From Roseovarius mucosus (lineage in GTDB: Bacteria; Pseudomonadota; Alphaproteobacteria; Rhodobacterales; Rhodobacteraceae), in assembly GCF_002080415.1 (NCBI RefSeq), contig NZ_CP020474.1:124001-188000 (forward strand): 64,000 nt of DNA, read 5' to 3'. The notes under the pieces were generated by a model. It saw only the letters and a list, made by a program, of their open reading frames with translations. It had not been told where the DNA came from and did no database searches. Within the stretch, counting starts at the first letter, position 1, and the number at the start of each line of letters is the position of its first letter. Positions 9,022 through 18,948 of this stretch are shown piece by piece. The translations under genes were made by a program, and so were the position numbers.

Positions 9022-9495
9022 ATGACCCAAGACGCTCGTCCCCCGCTTCCTCCCTTTACCCACGAGACCGCAACCCAAAAAGTGCGCATGGCCGAAGACG
9101 GCTGGAACGGGCGCGACCCCGCGCGCGTGGCGCTGGCCTATACGCCCGATAGCCGTTGGCGCAACCGCGCCGAATTTCCAGTTGGCCGCGAGGAAATCAC
9201 GGCCTTTCTTACCCGCAAATGGGCCCGCGAGTTGGAGTATCGGTTGATCAAGGAACTTTGGGCCTTTGCCGAGAACCGTATCGCCGTGCGCTTTGCCTAT
9301 GAATGGCGCGATGATGCCGGCAATTGGTATCGCAGCCATGGCAACGAAAACTGGGAATTTGACGAAAAAGGCCTCATGCGCCTGCGCTTTGCCAGCATCA
9401 ATGACCAGCCGATCAAAGAGTCTGAGCGCAAGTTCCATTGGCCACAAGGGCCGCGCCCCGCTGATCACCCCGGCCTTTCCGATCTTGGCCTATAA
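9022..9495 (+). CDS. DUF1348 / SnoaL-like NTF2-fold protein
   Basis: A 157-residue protein that matches what I know of DUF1348: an NTF2-like alpha+beta barrel with conserved [37 protein letters not shown] and [20 protein letters not shown] segments. No catalytic role is established for the family. It is the middle gene of the AhpD-like / DUF1348 / PPOX operon; the next start is only 15 bases after its stop. No signal peptide or membrane segment is visible, so it is probably cytosolic. Confidence 0.85.
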   Translation: MTQDARPPLPPFTHETATQKVRMAEDGWNGRDPARVALAYTPDSRWRNRAEFPVGREEITAFLTRKWARELEYRLIKELWAFAENRIAVRFAYEWRDDAGNWYRSHGNENWEFDEKGLMRLRFASINDQPIKESERKFHWPQGPRPADHPGLSDLGL

Positions 9496-9510
9496 CCCCC
9501 AGAGGATGTC

Positions 9511-10110
9511 ATGCCCCATCATTTTGCGAATATCGCCTTCACCCCAACGGTGACACGGCTGCAAGAGGAGCAGGGCAGCCGCGCCTCCTATGCCCGGATG
9601 CAGGCTGCGGACGGTCCGGTGAACCTCTATTTGAGCGAGGTCGAAGCCGAGTTCATCGCGGCCCGCGACTCTGTCTATATGGCCACGGTCACCGAAACCG
9701 GCTGGCCATATATCCAGCATCGCGGCGGGCCTATGGGCTTTCTTCGCGTGCTGGACGATCGCACCCTTGGCTTTGCCGATTTTCGCGGCAATCGCCAGTA
9801 TATCAGCCTTGGCAACCTCAGCACCGATGACCGCGTGTCGCTGTTTTTGATGGACTATCCAAACCGCCGCCGGCTCAAGATTCTTGGGCGCGCGCGGGCT
9901 GTGGGTCTTGAAGATACGGCAACACTGGCGCGGCTGGACCTGCCCGATTACCGCGCCCGCATCGAGCGCGGGTTCTTGATCACCGTCGAAGGGTTTGACT
10001 GGAACTGCCCCCAGCACATTACCCCACGCTTCAGCATGGAGCAGATCGACGGCGTGACAGCCCCGCTCTTGTCGCGGATCGCAACGCTTGAGGCGGCGCT
10101 TGGCCTCTAG
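9511..10110 (+). CDS. Pyridoxamine 5'-phosphate oxidase-fold flavoprotein
   Basis: A 199-residue protein of the PNPOx-like split-barrel family that binds FMN or related cofactors. Typical elements are AARDSVYMATVTETGWPYIQ (strand 1-2), GPMGFLRVLDDRTLGFADF, GNRQYISLGNLSTDDRVSLF and the YPNRRRLKILGRARA strand. It is too far from true PdxH to be called a vitamin B6 oxidase. AGAGGA precedes the ATG. Third gene of the LysR-linked operon; the combination suggests a redox function. The stop is 12 bp from the convergent kinase gene. Confidence 0.85.
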   Translation: MPHHFANIAFTPTVTRLQEEQGSRASYARMQAADGPVNLYLSEVEAEFIAARDSVYMATVTETGWPYIQHRGGPMGFLRVLDDRTLGFADFRGNRQYISLGNLSTDDRVSLFLMDYPNRRRLKILGRARAVGLEDTATLARLDLPDYRARIERGFLITVEGFDWNCPQHITPRFSMEQIDGVTAPLLSRIATLEAALGL

Positions 10111-10122
10111 ACCTGAGTGCGC

Positions 10123-11079
10123 TCACAGCGCGGCAAGGTCATCCAGCAAGAGGCCATACATCTCTTCCGCGCGCTTGATCCGACTGTGTTTGAGCGCGCG
10201 GGTCTCGACCCGAATAAGCGCCTCGATGCCGATAAAGAACGGCAGCCAAAGGTTGCGCTCGATCTCGGTCAGCGCGAAGACCTCGGCAAAAACCTCGAGC
10301 CCCTCGGCATCAACCCCCAGATACCGCCGCCCAGACGGGATCATGCCACGTCGCCCCATATGCACCAGAAAGCGGGCGATATCCTTGCAGACGGGCAACC
10401 GGCCAGAGCCGCCGGTGTCGATCCCTGTCAGGCGATCCTCTCCCAGAATAAGGTTGTTGGGATGAAAATCACCATGGCTGATCGCGACGCGCCATTCAGC
10501 CCCGTCCAGCGCGGTCGCCATCTCTGTCAGATGCGCGAGAATGCCACTCTCGATGCGGCGTAATCGCCCGAACGGTTGCGTGGCGGCGGCCCGCGCGGCC
10601 CGCGCGAGCCAGCCCTTGGCATTGCCCGGCTTCCACCCCTCGCTGATCTCGACATAGTCCCGCAACCATTCGGCAGCGGGGCGCAGATGTTGCGCGCGGC
10701 GGCCCACATCCGCCTGCCAGAGATGCTCCAACAGCGCCTCACCGGGCGCGCGTTCCATCACCAAAAGCCGCGCATCCGGCAGGTAGCAAATAGGTTCGGC
10801 GACACGGTAACGCCCGCTCTGCATATGCGGCCAGATGCGCTGCAACTCCGCCCATTCCTTGGCCAAGGCCTCGGCACCGCGTTCTTCAACCAACCGCGCC
10901 ACCACCGCGCGCCCATCAAGACGCCCGGCCAGAACCGCGCGCTTGCCCGGTACAATGCGCAGCACCTCTGAGATGTCCAACCCTGTAAGGTCCGGATGCG
11001 CCGTCACCAATGCCCGCAGGCGGGCATCCAAACGGGCCAACGCATCAAGGTCGGACAGGGGGAGGACAGGCTCTGACAT
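10123..11079 (-). CDS. APH-family phosphotransferase
   Basis: A 318-residue kinase-like protein of the aminoglycoside phosphotransferase / choline kinase superfamily. The Brenner-type catalytic loop SHGDFHPNN lies at about residues 201-209 and the metal-binding Asp at GIDTGGSG (about 221). The N-terminal lobe has GKRAVLAGRLDGRAVVARLV with the ATP-binding strand. The frame runs upstream to 11169, but the Met at 11079 (MSEPVLPLSDLD) is the likelier start since the extension is Cys/Gly/Ser-rich and lacks a ribosome site. It is divergent from xseB. The substrate could be a small metabolite; antibiotic resistance should not be assumed. Confidence 0.8.
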   Translation of the reverse strand: MSEPVLPLSDLDALARLDARLRALVTAHPDLTGLDISEVLRIVPGKRAVLAGRLDGRAVVARLVEERGAEALAKEWAELQRIWPHMQSGRYRVAEPICYLPDARLLVMERAPGEALLEHLWQADVGRRAQHLRPAAEWLRDYVEISEGWKPGNAKGWLARAARAAATQPFGRLRRIESGILAHLTEMATALDGAEWRVAISHGDFHPNNLILGEDRLTGIDTGGSGRLPVCKDIARFLVHMGRRGMIPSGRRYLGVDAEGLEVFAEVFALTEIERNLWLPFFIGIEALIRVETRALKHSRIKRAEEMYGLLLDDLAAL

Positions 11080-11181
11080 GGGCCAACTGTCCCTCAGCCG
11101 CAATGAAGCGTCAACCGAATTGCACCCCCCGCCACAGCACCCTATGCTAGCTGCTGAAATGCCCAGCACGAGGACCAGCCG

Positions 11182-11424
11182 ATGACCGATACGCCCCCCT
11201 CCGAGATGACCTTTGAACAGGCGATGAAAGAGCTGGAGCAGGTTGTTGGGCGGCTGGAACGGGGCGATGTGGCGCTGGACGAGTCGATCACGCTTTATGA
11301 GCGCGGTGCCAAGCTCAAGAAACGCTGCGAAGAAAAACTGAAAGAGGCCGAAGAAAAAGTCGCCGCCATTACGCTCGACGCCGATGGCCAGCCCACCGGC
11401 ACGACCCCGGTGACAGGTCTCTGA
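11182..11424 (+). CDS. xseB: Exodeoxyribonuclease VII small subunit
   Basis: An 80-residue protein that fits XseB in length and sequence: MTFEQAMKELEQVVGRLERG, then DVALDESITLYERGAKL and KKRCEEKLKEAEEKV. XseB binds the large subunit XseA to make the nuclease that degrades single-stranded DNA; xseA is not in the window. GAGGA eight bases before the ATG supports the start. The xseB-ispA-dxs order is common in Proteobacteria and the three genes are spaced 5 and 32 bases apart, so they are probably one operon. Confidence 0.95.
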   Translation: MTDTPPSEMTFEQAMKELEQVVGRLERGDVALDESITLYERGAKLKKRCEEKLKEAEEKVAAITLDADGQPTGTTPVTGL

Positions 11425-11429
11425 TCCAG

Positions 11430-12293
11430 ATGCAGGCGCGACTTGCCGCCGAGGCTGAAACCATTCAGGCGCATCTTTCCCGCGTTCTTGCCCCCTTTGG
11501 CACCGGCCCCGTGGCCGAGGGCATGCGCTATGCCACGCAGGGCGGCAAGCGCATCCGAGGCTTTCTGGTGATGGAAAGCGCGCGGCTGCACGATGTGCCT
11601 GAGACAGCCGCGATTTGGCCCGCCACGGCCATTGAGGCCTTGCACGCCTATAGCCTCGTGCATGACGATCTGCCCGCCATGGACAATGACGACCTGCGCC
11701 GGGGTCAACCCACCGTCCATATCAAATGGGACGAGGCGACCGCGATTCTTGTGGGCGACGCGCTGCAATCGCTGGCGTTCGAATTGGTGGCGCATCCCGA
11801 TTGCGGCCCGGCTGAGGTGCGCGCCGGTCTGACACTTAGCCTTGCTCGTGCAGCCGGAGGGCAGGGGATGGTTCTGGGCCAAGCGCTCGACATTGCCGCC
11901 GAAACCGCCACAACGCCGCTCAGCTTGGATGAGATCACGACGTTGCAAGCCGGCAAGACCGGCGCGCTCATCCTGTGGTCCGCCACCGCAGGCGCGTGCA
12001 TGGCCCATGCCGATATGACCCCGCTAAGCACCTATGCCCGCGCGCTTGGTCTTGCGTTCCAAATACAGGACGATGTGATCGACGTGACCGGCGATGCCGC
12101 CGCCGCAGGCAAGGCCGTGGGCAAGGATGCCGCCGCAGGCAAAGCCACGTTTGTTTCGCTGCTGGGGTTGGACGGGGCCCGCGCCCGCTCCGCATCCCTT
12201 GTTGACGCCGCTTGCGACGCACTATCTTGTTACGGGGAACGGGGCGAACGCTTGCGCGACCTTGCCCGTTTCGTTATCTCGCGCCAAAGCTAG
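11430..12293 (+). CDS. ispA: Farnesyl diphosphate synthase (polyprenyl synthetase)
   Basis: A 287-residue short-chain trans-prenyltransferase that makes C15 farnesyl diphosphate from IPP and DMAPP. The first Asp-rich motif DDLPAMD is at residues 79-85, the second DDVID at 214-218, and the GGKRIR substrate-binding loop at 38-43. The two residues before motif I (VH) lack the aromatic residues typical of GGPP-limited enzymes, consistent with FPP synthase. It starts five bases after xseB and is followed by dxs, placing two isoprenoid steps together. The Ala-rich C-terminal end is normal for the family. Confidence 0.93.
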   Translation: MQARLAAEAETIQAHLSRVLAPFGTGPVAEGMRYATQGGKRIRGFLVMESARLHDVPETAAIWPATAIEALHAYSLVHDDLPAMDNDDLRRGQPTVHIKWDEATAILVGDALQSLAFELVAHPDCGPAEVRAGLTLSLARAAGGQGMVLGQALDIAAETATTPLSLDEITTLQAGKTGALILWSATAGACMAHADMTPLSTYARALGLAFQIQDDVIDVTGDAAAAGKAVGKDAAAGKATFVSLLGLDGARARSASLVDAACDALSCYGERGERLRDLARFVISRQS

Positions 12294-12325
12294 ACTTTGC
12301 TGAATTTACCCCACGGAGGGGCATG

Positions 12326-14254
12326 ATGTCCGACCGCCCGCAAACACCGCTGCTTGATCAGGTCGCCAGCCCCGCCGATCTCAAACGGTTTTCCGATAGC
12401 CAATTGGTGCAACTGGCGCATGAACTGCGCTCGGAAACCATTTCCGCCGTGTCGGAAACCGGCGGGCATCTGGGGGCCGGTCTTGGCGTGGTGGAGCTGA
12501 CTGTCGCCCTGCATCACGTGTTTGACGCGCCGCGCGACAAGATCATCTGGGACGTGTCGCATCAATGCTACCCCCACAAGATCCTGACGGGCCGCCGCGA
12601 CCGCATCCGCACCCTGCGGCAAAAGGACGGGCTGTCGGGCTTTACCAAACGCTCGGAATCGCCCTACGACCCGTTTGGCGCGGCCCATAGCTCTACCTCG
12701 ATCAGCGCCGCACTTGGCTTTGCCGTGGCGCGGGACCTTGGCGGCAACTGCCCCTCAGGCCTTGGCGATGCCATCGCGGTGATTGGCGACGGGGCCATGT
12801 CGGCAGGCATGGCCTTTGAGGCGATGAACAACGCAGGCCACCTGAAGAAACGCCTGATTGTCATCCTCAACGACAACGAGATGTCGATTGCCCCGCCAGT
12901 GGGCGCGCTGTCCTCTTATCTCTCGCGGCTCTATGCCGAGGCTCCGTTTCAGGATTTCAAGGCCGCCGCCAAAGGTGCCATTTCCTTGTTGCCGCCTCCC
13001 TTTCAAGAGGGCGCGCGTCGTGCCAAAGACATGCTCAAGGGGCTGGCCGTGGGCGGTACATTGTTCGAGGAACTGGGGTTCAGCTATGTCGGCCCCATCG
13101 ACGGCCATGACCTGCACCAACTCTTGCCAGTTCTGCGCACCGTCAAGGCACGCGCCACCGGGCCGATCCTTATTCATGTGCTGACCAAGAAGGGCAAGGG
13201 CTATGGCCCCGCCGAGCGCGCCCGCGATGGCGGCCATGCGACCGCCAAATTCGACGTGCTGACCGGCGAACAGCGCAAATCGCCCTCGAACGCCCCCAGC
13301 TATACCGGCGTCTTCGCCAAGGCGCTGCTGGCCCATGCCGCACAGGATGACAAGATCTGCGCCGTGACCGCCGCCATGCCCGATGGCACCGGCCTCAACC
13401 TCTTTGCCGAACGCTACCCCTCGCGGCTCTTTGACGTGGGCATCGCGGAACAGCATGCCGTCACCTTTTCCGCCGGGCTTGCGGCGGGGGGGCTCAAACC
13501 CTTTTGCGCGCTCTATTCCACCTTTTTGCAACGCGGCTACGATCAGGTCGTGCATGATGTGGCGATTCAGCGCCTGCCGGTGCGGTTTGCCATCGACCGT
13601 GCGGGGCTTGTGGGCGCAGACGGCGCCACCCACGCGGGGGCCTTCGACACGGCCTTTCTCGCCAATCTGCCCGGTTTTGTGGTCATGGCCGCCGCCGATG
13701 AGGCCGAGCTTGTCCATATGGTCGCCACTGCCGCCGCCCATGATGAGGGCCCGATTGCGTTCCGCTATCCACGCGGCGAGGGGATGGGCGTCACCATGCC
13801 CGAACGCGGCGAACCGCTGGAAATTGGCAAGGGGCGTATCATCCAGACGGGCGCGCGCGTGGCGATCCTCTCCTTTGGCACGCGCCTCTCAGAGGTGCTC
13901 AAAGCCTCCGAATCCCTGCGTGCGCGCGGAATCACGCCCACCGTCGCCGATGCCCGCTTTGCCAAACCGCTGGATGAGGCGCTCATCCTCGATCTCGTCC
14001 AGAACCACGAGGCGATGATCACCGTCGAAGAGGGCGCGATTGGTGGATTTGCAAGCCATGTCAGTCACTTCTTGGCCGAAGCTCAGGTATTCGATCGCGG
14101 CTTCAAATTCCGCTCCATGGTCCTGCCGGACACGTTCATAGATCAGGCCAGCGCCGAGGATATGTATGCCGTCGCGCGTCTGAACGCCGCCGATATCGAA
14201 GCGCGGGTGCTTGACGTGCTGGGCATCGCGCAACTGGCTGGAAAACGCGCCTGA
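12326..14254 (+). CDS. dxs: 1-deoxy-D-xylulose-5-phosphate synthase
   Basis: A 642-residue thiamin-diphosphate enzyme that condenses pyruvate and glyceraldehyde 3-phosphate to DXP, the first step of the MEP isoprenoid pathway. Signatures: [15 protein letters not shown] with the conserved His, the thiamin motif [18 protein letters not shown] (Gly154-Asp-Gly), and the transketolase pyrimidine-domain stretch [17 protein letters not shown] followed by [15 protein letters not shown]. Two adjacent ATGs (12323, 12326) follow GGAGGG; the second has the better spacing. It is downstream of ispA. Full family length, no damage visible. The ispD at the window's right end belongs to the same pathway. Confidence 0.96.
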   Translation: MSDRPQTPLLDQVASPADLKRFSDSQLVQLAHELRSETISAVSETGGHLGAGLGVVELTVALHHVFDAPRDKIIWDVSHQCYPHKILTGRRDRIRTLRQKDGLSGFTKRSESPYDPFGAAHSSTSISAALGFAVARDLGGNCPSGLGDAIAVIGDGAMSAGMAFEAMNNAGHLKKRLIVILNDNEMSIAPPVGALSSYLSRLYAEAPFQDFKAAAKGAISLLPPPFQEGARRAKDMLKGLAVGGTLFEELGFSYVGPIDGHDLHQLLPVLRTVKARATGPILIHVLTKKGKGYGPAERARDGGHATAKFDVLTGEQRKSPSNAPSYTGVFAKALLAHAAQDDKICAVTAAMPDGTGLNLFAERYPSRLFDVGIAEQHAVTFSAGLAAGGLKPFCALYSTFLQRGYDQVVHDVAIQRLPVRFAIDRAGLVGADGATHAGAFDTAFLANLPGFVVMAAADEAELVHMVATAAAHDEGPIAFRYPRGEGMGVTMPERGEPLEIGKGRIIQTGARVAILSFGTRLSEVLKASESLRARGITPTVADARFAKPLDEALILDLVQNHEAMITVEEGAIGGFASHVSHFLAEAQVFDRGFKFRSMVLPDTFIDQASAEDMYAVARLNAADIEARVLDVLGIAQLAGKRA

Positions 14255-14286
14255 CCTACCTATCTGGATGGGAAAAGGAGAAAGCG

Positions 14287-15375
14287 ATGCGCCTTATCCC
14301 TCTCATTCTGGCGGCCTGTTTCGCCGTAACCCCGGCACACGCGCTCGATAGTAGCGCGGGCAAACTGACTGTCACCAAAATGGTTGACCAGCTCAACGAT
14401 CCTTGGGCCATTGGCTTTCTGCCCGATGACAGCCTGCTCATCACCGAAAAAGGTGGCCGCCTTCTGCATGTCGTAAACGGTCAAGGCCGGGCCATCACCG
14501 GCCTGCCGGATGTTGCCACACGCGGGCAGGGTGGATTGCTTGATATTCTCGTGCCCCGCGATTTCGCGCAAAGCCGTCAGCTCTATTTCACCTATTCCAA
14601 ACCGCAACCGGGCGGGGCAGGCACCGCCATCGCCCATGCCCGCCTTGCCCCCGGCGCGGATCGCCTCACCGACTGGACCGTGATATTCGAGTTGGAACCC
14701 GGCTCCTCTGGCGGGCGGCACTTCGGCTCGCGTCTGGTCGAGGGGCGCGATGGGATGCTCTACGCCACCATCGGCGACCGGGGCGATGACAGTTCGGCCC
14801 AAGATCTGGCACGTCAAAACGGCGCGGTCGTCCGGATCGCCCGCGATGGCGCCATCCCTTCGGACAACCCGTTCACGCAAACCGCTGGGGCGCAACCTGA
14901 AATCTGGTCCTATGGCCACCGCAACCCGCAAGGCGCGGCGCTTGATGCCGAGGGCAATCTCTGGGTGGTGGAACATGGCGCGCGCGGCGGCGATGAGGTG
15001 AACAGCATTGCCAAAGGCGCGAATTTCGGCTGGCCGGTGATTTCCTATGGTCGCCACTATTCAGGGCTGAAAATCGGCGAGGGCACGCAGAAATCCGGCA
15101 TGGAACAGCCCGCGCATTATTGGGATCCCTCCATCGCGCCCTCTGGCATGATGATCTATCAGGGCGATATGTTTCCGGAATGGCGCGGCGACATCTTTGT
15201 CGGATCCCTCAAATTCGACATGATCTCGCGCCTCGATGGCACGCCGCTCACAGAGGTGGAGCGCCTCAAGTCCCGCGAAACCCAGCGCGTGCGCGACATC
15301 CGAGAGGCCCCGGATGGGTCAATCTGGTTTCTCAGCGTCGGGCAGGGTGCCGCCTACCGTCTCAGCCCCGGCTGA
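14287..15375 (+). CDS. Exported PQQ-type sugar dehydrogenase (YliI/Asd family)
   Basis: A 362-residue soluble aldose-sugar dehydrogenase-like beta-propeller. The first 19 residues form a signal peptide (MRLIPLILAACFAVTPAHA), so it acts in the periplasm. Family landmarks are LNDPWAIGFLPDDSLLITEK, RGQGGLLDI, the catalytic-type His in SGGRHFGSR, the IGDRGDD calcium/PQQ loop, WSYGHRNPQG and VVEHGARGGDE. PQQ binding is inferred from the family; no PQQ synthesis gene is in the window. AAGGAG lies before the ATG. It follows dxs by 32 bases but probably has a different role. It ends next to a repeat hairpin that separates it from the convergent regulator gene. Confidence 0.88.
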   Translation: MRLIPLILAACFAVTPAHALDSSAGKLTVTKMVDQLNDPWAIGFLPDDSLLITEKGGRLLHVVNGQGRAITGLPDVATRGQGGLLDILVPRDFAQSRQLYFTYSKPQPGGAGTAIAHARLAPGADRLTDWTVIFELEPGSSGGRHFGSRLVEGRDGMLYATIGDRGDDSSAQDLARQNGAVVRIARDGAIPSDNPFTQTAGAQPEIWSYGHRNPQGAALDAEGNLWVVEHGARGGDEVNSIAKGANFGWPVISYGRHYSGLKIGEGTQKSGMEQPAHYWDPSIAPSGMMIYQGDMFPEWRGDIFVGSLKFDMISRLDGTPLTEVERLKSRETQRVRDIREAPDGSIWFLSVGQGAAYRLSPG

Positions 15376-15377
15376 TC

Positions 15378-15427
15378 TTCATCTGGCTTGAAATACCTCG
15401 GGGGTCTGGGGGCAGCGCCCCCAGCCT
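15378..15427. repeat. Hairpin-with-tail repeat, copy A
   Basis: On the plus strand: an A/T-rich head (TTCATCTGG..TGAAATACCTCGG) then CTGGGGGC-AGC-GCCCCCAG, a perfect 8-bp stem at 15406-15424. It matches positions 38013-38062 almost base for base and lies, like that copy, between convergent genes. A more distant copy is at 19845-19886. It may serve as a transcription terminator for the minus-strand side or as a dispersed intergenic repeat. Confidence 0.75.
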
Positions 15428-15437
15428 GGCCGCACCC

Positions 15438-16442
15438 TCAAACTGACAGGCGCGAGCTATGTGCGCCGCGTTCGCGGTAGGGCGTCGTGTTGTAATGCGC
15501 CCGGTAGCACTTTGAGAAATGCGAGGGCGAGGCAAATCCGCAGGCCAGCGCCACGTTGATCACGGTCATATCGGTCTGCATCAACAGGTTGCGCGCCTTT
15601 TGCAGGCGCAGTTCCATGTAATACCGCTTGGGGCTGCGGCTGAGATACCGGCGAAACAGACGTTCCAACTGCCGGGTCGACATGCCCACATCGCGTGCCA
15701 ATGTCGCAGGGCTGATCGGCTCTTCGATATTGGTTTCCATCATCTGAATGACTTGGCTCAGCTTGGGATGCCGAACGCCGATGCGTGTCGGAACGCTCAG
15801 ACGCTGCGTGTCCTGATCGGTGCGGATCGAGCTATAGATCTGCTGATCCGCCACGGCATTGGCCAGCTTTTCGCCATGATCATCCGCGATGATATTGAGC
15901 ATGAGATCAATCGACGACGTGCCGCCCGCCGTGCTCATCCGGTTGCCATCAATCACGAAGACCGATTTCGTCAGGGTGACATCCTCGAATTCTTCGAGAA
16001 AACTGTCATGGTTTTCCCAATGGATCGTCGCGCGCTTGCCATCCAAAAGCCCTGCGCGCGCCAGAACATAGGACGCGGTGCACAGCCCCCCCATGCGCAG
16101 CCCCTTGCGCGCCTCACGGCGCAGCCAGTTCAACATGCGCTTGGTGGCGGCCTTTTGCACATCCATGCCGCCGCAAACCAGAACCACATCCTCGCGGTTC
16201 AAATCGGATAGGGCAAAGTCGAGATTGAACCGCACCCCGGCTGAGCAGGTGATCACATCCTCGGAATCACCTGTCAAAACCCAGCTATACAGCTCTTCTT
16301 CTGCCATACGATTGGCGATGCGCAGACATTCGATGGCCGAGGCAAAGCTGAGCAGGGTGAATCTGTCCAGCAACACAAACACAAAGCGTTTGGGCTCCTT
16401 CGGCGCTTTCACCGCGATCTTCGTGGCCTCTGACGTCATCAT
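15438..16442 (-). CDS. GlxA-type AraC-family transcriptional regulator
   Basis: A 334-residue regulator with two parts. Residues from about 17 to 190 are a DJ-1/PfpI (class I amidotransferase-like) domain: RFVFVLLDRFTLLSFASAIE, VVLVCGGMD and GLCTASYVLARAGLLDG with the cysteine at the nucleophile elbow. Residues from about 220 carry a double AraC helix-turn-helix (ISPATLARDVGMSTRQLERL; INVALACGFASPSHFSKCYR). Proteins with this layout often control quaternary-amine or amino-acid catabolism, but the target here is unknown. Of several in-frame starts (GTG 16460, ATG 16442, ATG 16439) I chose 16442, eight bases after GGGGA. It is divergent from aroF. Confidence 0.88.
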   Translation of the reverse strand: MMTSEATKIAVKAPKEPKRFVFVLLDRFTLLSFASAIECLRIANRMAEEELYSWVLTGDSEDVITCSAGVRFNLDFALSDLNREDVVLVCGGMDVQKAATKRMLNWLRREARKGLRMGGLCTASYVLARAGLLDGKRATIHWENHDSFLEEFEDVTLTKSVFVIDGNRMSTAGGTSSIDLMLNIIADDHGEKLANAVADQQIYSSIRTDQDTQRLSVPTRIGVRHPKLSQVIQMMETNIEEPISPATLARDVGMSTRQLERLFRRYLSRSPKRYYMELRLQKARNLLMQTDMTVINVALACGFASPSHFSKCYRAHYNTTPYRERGAHSSRLSV

Positions 16443-16613
16443 CACTCGATTCCCCGGCACAACGGCCTCTATAGCGGTCTGTCACGAATCTGTCGCGATT
16501 GACAAGAGAGCCATGGTCGATTTGCGACGCATTCTTGTGCGTTTCATATGGCCTCTTGCCCGCCGCTTTGCTAAGCACGGGTCTCAGATTACGTTCAATG
16601 CGGAGTAAGGACG

Positions 16614-17984
16614 ATGACGGAATGGCAGAAAACGGGCTGGCGCGCGAAACCGCGGGTGCAGATGCCTGATTATCTCGATGCCGCCGCACTGGCCAATGTC
16701 GAGGCCCGTCTCAGGCAGTATCCGCCGCTGGTTTTCGCCGGTGAGGCGCGCCGGCTCAAACGTGCGCTCGGCGCTGCTGCGCGCGGCGAAGCGTTCTTGC
16801 TTCAGGGCGGCGATTGCGCCGAGGCCTTTGATCAATTCTCGGCTGATGCGATCCGCGACACCTTCAAGGTGATGCTGCAAATGGCGATGGTGCTGACCTA
16901 TGGGGCGAAGGTGCCAGTGGTCAAGGTTGGCCGCATGGCGGGGCAATTCGCCAAGCCGCGCTCGGCCCCGACCGAGGTGATCGAAGGCGTGGAATTGCCC
17001 AGCTACCGGGGAGATATCATCAACGAACTGGCCTTCACCCCCGAGGCGCGCATTCCCAATCCGGACAAGATGTTGCAGGCCTATACGCAGGCTGCGGCCA
17101 CGCTGAACCTGTTGCGTGCTTTTTCAACCGGCGGCTATGCCGATGTGCATCAGGTCCATGCCTGGACGCTGGGCTTCACCGAAAGCGAGAAAGCCGCGAA
17201 ATACCGCGAAATGGCCAATCACATCTCGGACGCGCTCGACTTTATGAAAGCGGCGGGTGTGGACAGCGACAATGCCCATACGCTCAAGACCGTGGATTTC
17301 TACACCTCGCATGAAAGCCTCTTGCTGGAATATGAAGAGGCGTTGTGCCGGCTCGACTCCACCTCTGGGAAATGGCTGGCGGGCTCTGGCCATATGCTGT
17401 GGATCGGCGACCGCACCCGGCAGCCGGATGGCGCGCATGTCGAATTTCTGCGTGGCGTGCAGAATCCCATTGGCCTTAAATGCGGCCCGTCGATGACCTC
17501 GGACGATCTCAAGCGGCTCTTGGCCACGCTCAACCCCAGCAATGAGGCCGGGCGTCTGACACTGATCGCGCGCTTTGGTGCGGGCAAGGTGGCGGAAAAC
17601 CTGCCGCGCCTGATCCGCACGGTGCAGGAAGAGGGAGCATCGGTGCTTTGGGTCTGTGATCCGATGCATGGCAATACGATCAAATCCGCGACCGGCTATA
17701 AAACCCGGCCGTTTGAGTTGGTCCTGCGCGAGGTTCAGGAATTCTTTGGCATCCACAAGGCCGAGGGCAGCATCCCCGGCGGCGTGCATTTCGAGATGAC
17801 CGGGCAGGATGTGACCGAATGCACCGGCGGCATGCGGGCGCTCTCCGAAGAAAACCTGTCGGCGCGCTATCACACCGCCTGCGATCCGCGCCTCAATGCC
17901 AGCCAATCGCTCGAACTGGCCTTCCTCGTGGCGGAAGAACTGAAATCCCTGCGCCATGATCGCCGTCAGGCCGAAGCAGGATAA
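16614..17984 (+). CDS. aroF: Class II 3-deoxy-7-phosphoheptulonate synthase
   Basis: A 456-residue DAHP synthase of the class II (plant/mycobacterial) type. It joins phosphoenolpyruvate and erythrose 4-phosphate in the first step of the shikimate pathway. Signatures: [12 protein letters not shown] with the metal-binding Cys, [47 protein letters not shown] and [18 protein letters not shown]. Length is normal. GGAG lies about ten bases before the ATG. A strong stem-loop follows the stop. aroQ, a later enzyme in the same pathway, is at 33.7 kb. Gene symbols for class II enzymes vary (aroF, aroG, aroH). Confidence 0.95.
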   Translation: MTEWQKTGWRAKPRVQMPDYLDAAALANVEARLRQYPPLVFAGEARRLKRALGAAARGEAFLLQGGDCAEAFDQFSADAIRDTFKVMLQMAMVLTYGAKVPVVKVGRMAGQFAKPRSAPTEVIEGVELPSYRGDIINELAFTPEARIPNPDKMLQAYTQAAATLNLLRAFSTGGYADVHQVHAWTLGFTESEKAAKYREMANHISDALDFMKAAGVDSDNAHTLKTVDFYTSHESLLLEYEEALCRLDSTSGKWLAGSGHMLWIGDRTRQPDGAHVEFLRGVQNPIGLKCGPSMTSDDLKRLLATLNPSNEAGRLTLIARFGAGKVAENLPRLIRTVQEEGASVLWVCDPMHGNTIKSATGYKTRPFELVLREVQEFFGIHKAEGSIPGGVHFEMTGQDVTECTGGMRALSEENLSARYHTACDPRLNASQSLELAFLVAEELKSLRHDRRQAEAG

Positions 17985-17996
17985 GAGAACTGCCTG

Positions 17997-18027
17997 ACCG
18001 CAACGGGGCGCAAGGCCCTGTTGCGGT
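17997..18027 (+). terminator. Stem-loop terminator after aroF
   Basis: A 13-bp stem with one G-T wobble: ACCGCAACGGGGC (17997-18009) with GCCCTGTTGCGGT (18015-18027), loop GCAAG. It is 12 bases after the aroF stop and 17 before the convergent PAS gene stop. There is no U tract, so termination may need other factors, or the hairpin may protect the mRNA end. Confidence 0.5.
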
Positions 18028-18044
18028 TGGTGTCTCAGCGCGGC

Positions 18045-18695
18045 TTACTTGACCACCCGCAGATGCGCACGCCCGCGCGCCGCACCGCGCACCGGCCATT
18101 CACCGCGCAGACCTCCGGGTAAGGGTTCAATCGGCTTTGCCGCCGGTGCCGCTGTGTCGTCCAAGGGCAGCACCCGAACCGATGTCATCTCGAACCGGCG
18201 CGAGGCACGGCCGATGTCGCCCTGCGTGACCAAACAGCCAAGCGCCCGCGACACATCCCCCAGATCACTGCGCAACGGCCAGAGCAAAAGACGCCCCGTC
18301 ATCTCGGGCCGTCCCAATCCCGCCTTGGCGTGCAGGTCTATGTCCAATCGCGCAGGCCGCTCGAAAAGATCCACCAGCGCCAGCGCAAAGGTTTCGCGCG
18401 CCGCAGGCGTGATCAGGCTCGACAATGGCATGCCGCGCACTTCCATCCCCATCAACGCATTAAGATGCAACCCCGCCACCCGCAGCCGCGTCACCCCCGG
18501 TGCGATGCGTTCGACGATAAAGGCGTTGGACAGCAGCCCGCCAATATGGCGCGGGTTGATGTCTGAGCGGCGCGGCACCTCGGCCCCCTCGCAAAGCCCC
18601 GCCCAATAGCTGTGAAGCGCCTGCAAGTCGGCGGCGTGCAGCCGGTCAACGGCTGTGACCCCCGGAAAACACGAGATGGTTCTGTCATCCTGCAT
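18045..18695 (-). CDS. PAS-domain protein (PAS_5 type)
   Basis: A 216-residue protein with one N-terminal PAS-like domain of the alphaproteobacterial PAS_5 kind: LHSYWAGLCEGAEVPRRSDI, NPRHIGGLLSNAFIVERIAP, TRLRVAGLHLNALMGMEVRG and MPLSSLITPAAR. The C-terminus (after about 150) is a Pro/Ala/Arg-rich tail with no output domain. Its partners and ligand are unknown. The frame opens at 18812, but the ATG at 18695 has AAGGAG seven bases before it and removes a Cys/Arg-rich extension. Convergent with aroF, divergent from yicC. Confidence 0.8.
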   Translation of the reverse strand: MQDDRTISCFPGVTAVDRLHAADLQALHSYWAGLCEGAEVPRRSDINPRHIGGLLSNAFIVERIAPGVTRLRVAGLHLNALMGMEVRGMPLSSLITPAARETFALALVDLFERPARLDIDLHAKAGLGRPEMTGRLLLWPLRSDLGDVSRALGCLVTQGDIGRASRRFEMTSVRVLPLDDTAAPAAKPIEPLPGGLRGEWPVRGAARGRAHLRVVK

Positions 18696-18948
18696 GAGCC
18701 ACTCCTTTGCACCCTGCCTTGCACCCTGCCGATCAAGCCCTGCAACGACAGCCTGCCTGATGAACCTTGCGCAGCACCTGAGGCACCGCACGTTGGACCA
18801 AGACTGCCACAAGTTTTTGGGAATTTATCTAAAAATCGCGGGGATTGGTTAACCTCTCGGGGCGGTGGGGCAGGCCACCGGGGACTTGCCAGCCGCCGGG
18901 TCACGCACTAGGACGGGGCAACGCCGCAAGCCCCAAGGACGACCGCCG

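Noticed and set aside
10123..11079. Aminoglycoside resistance gene
   Set aside because: APH-fold motifs are present, but chromosomal proteins of this family have many other substrates and no resistance context is seen.
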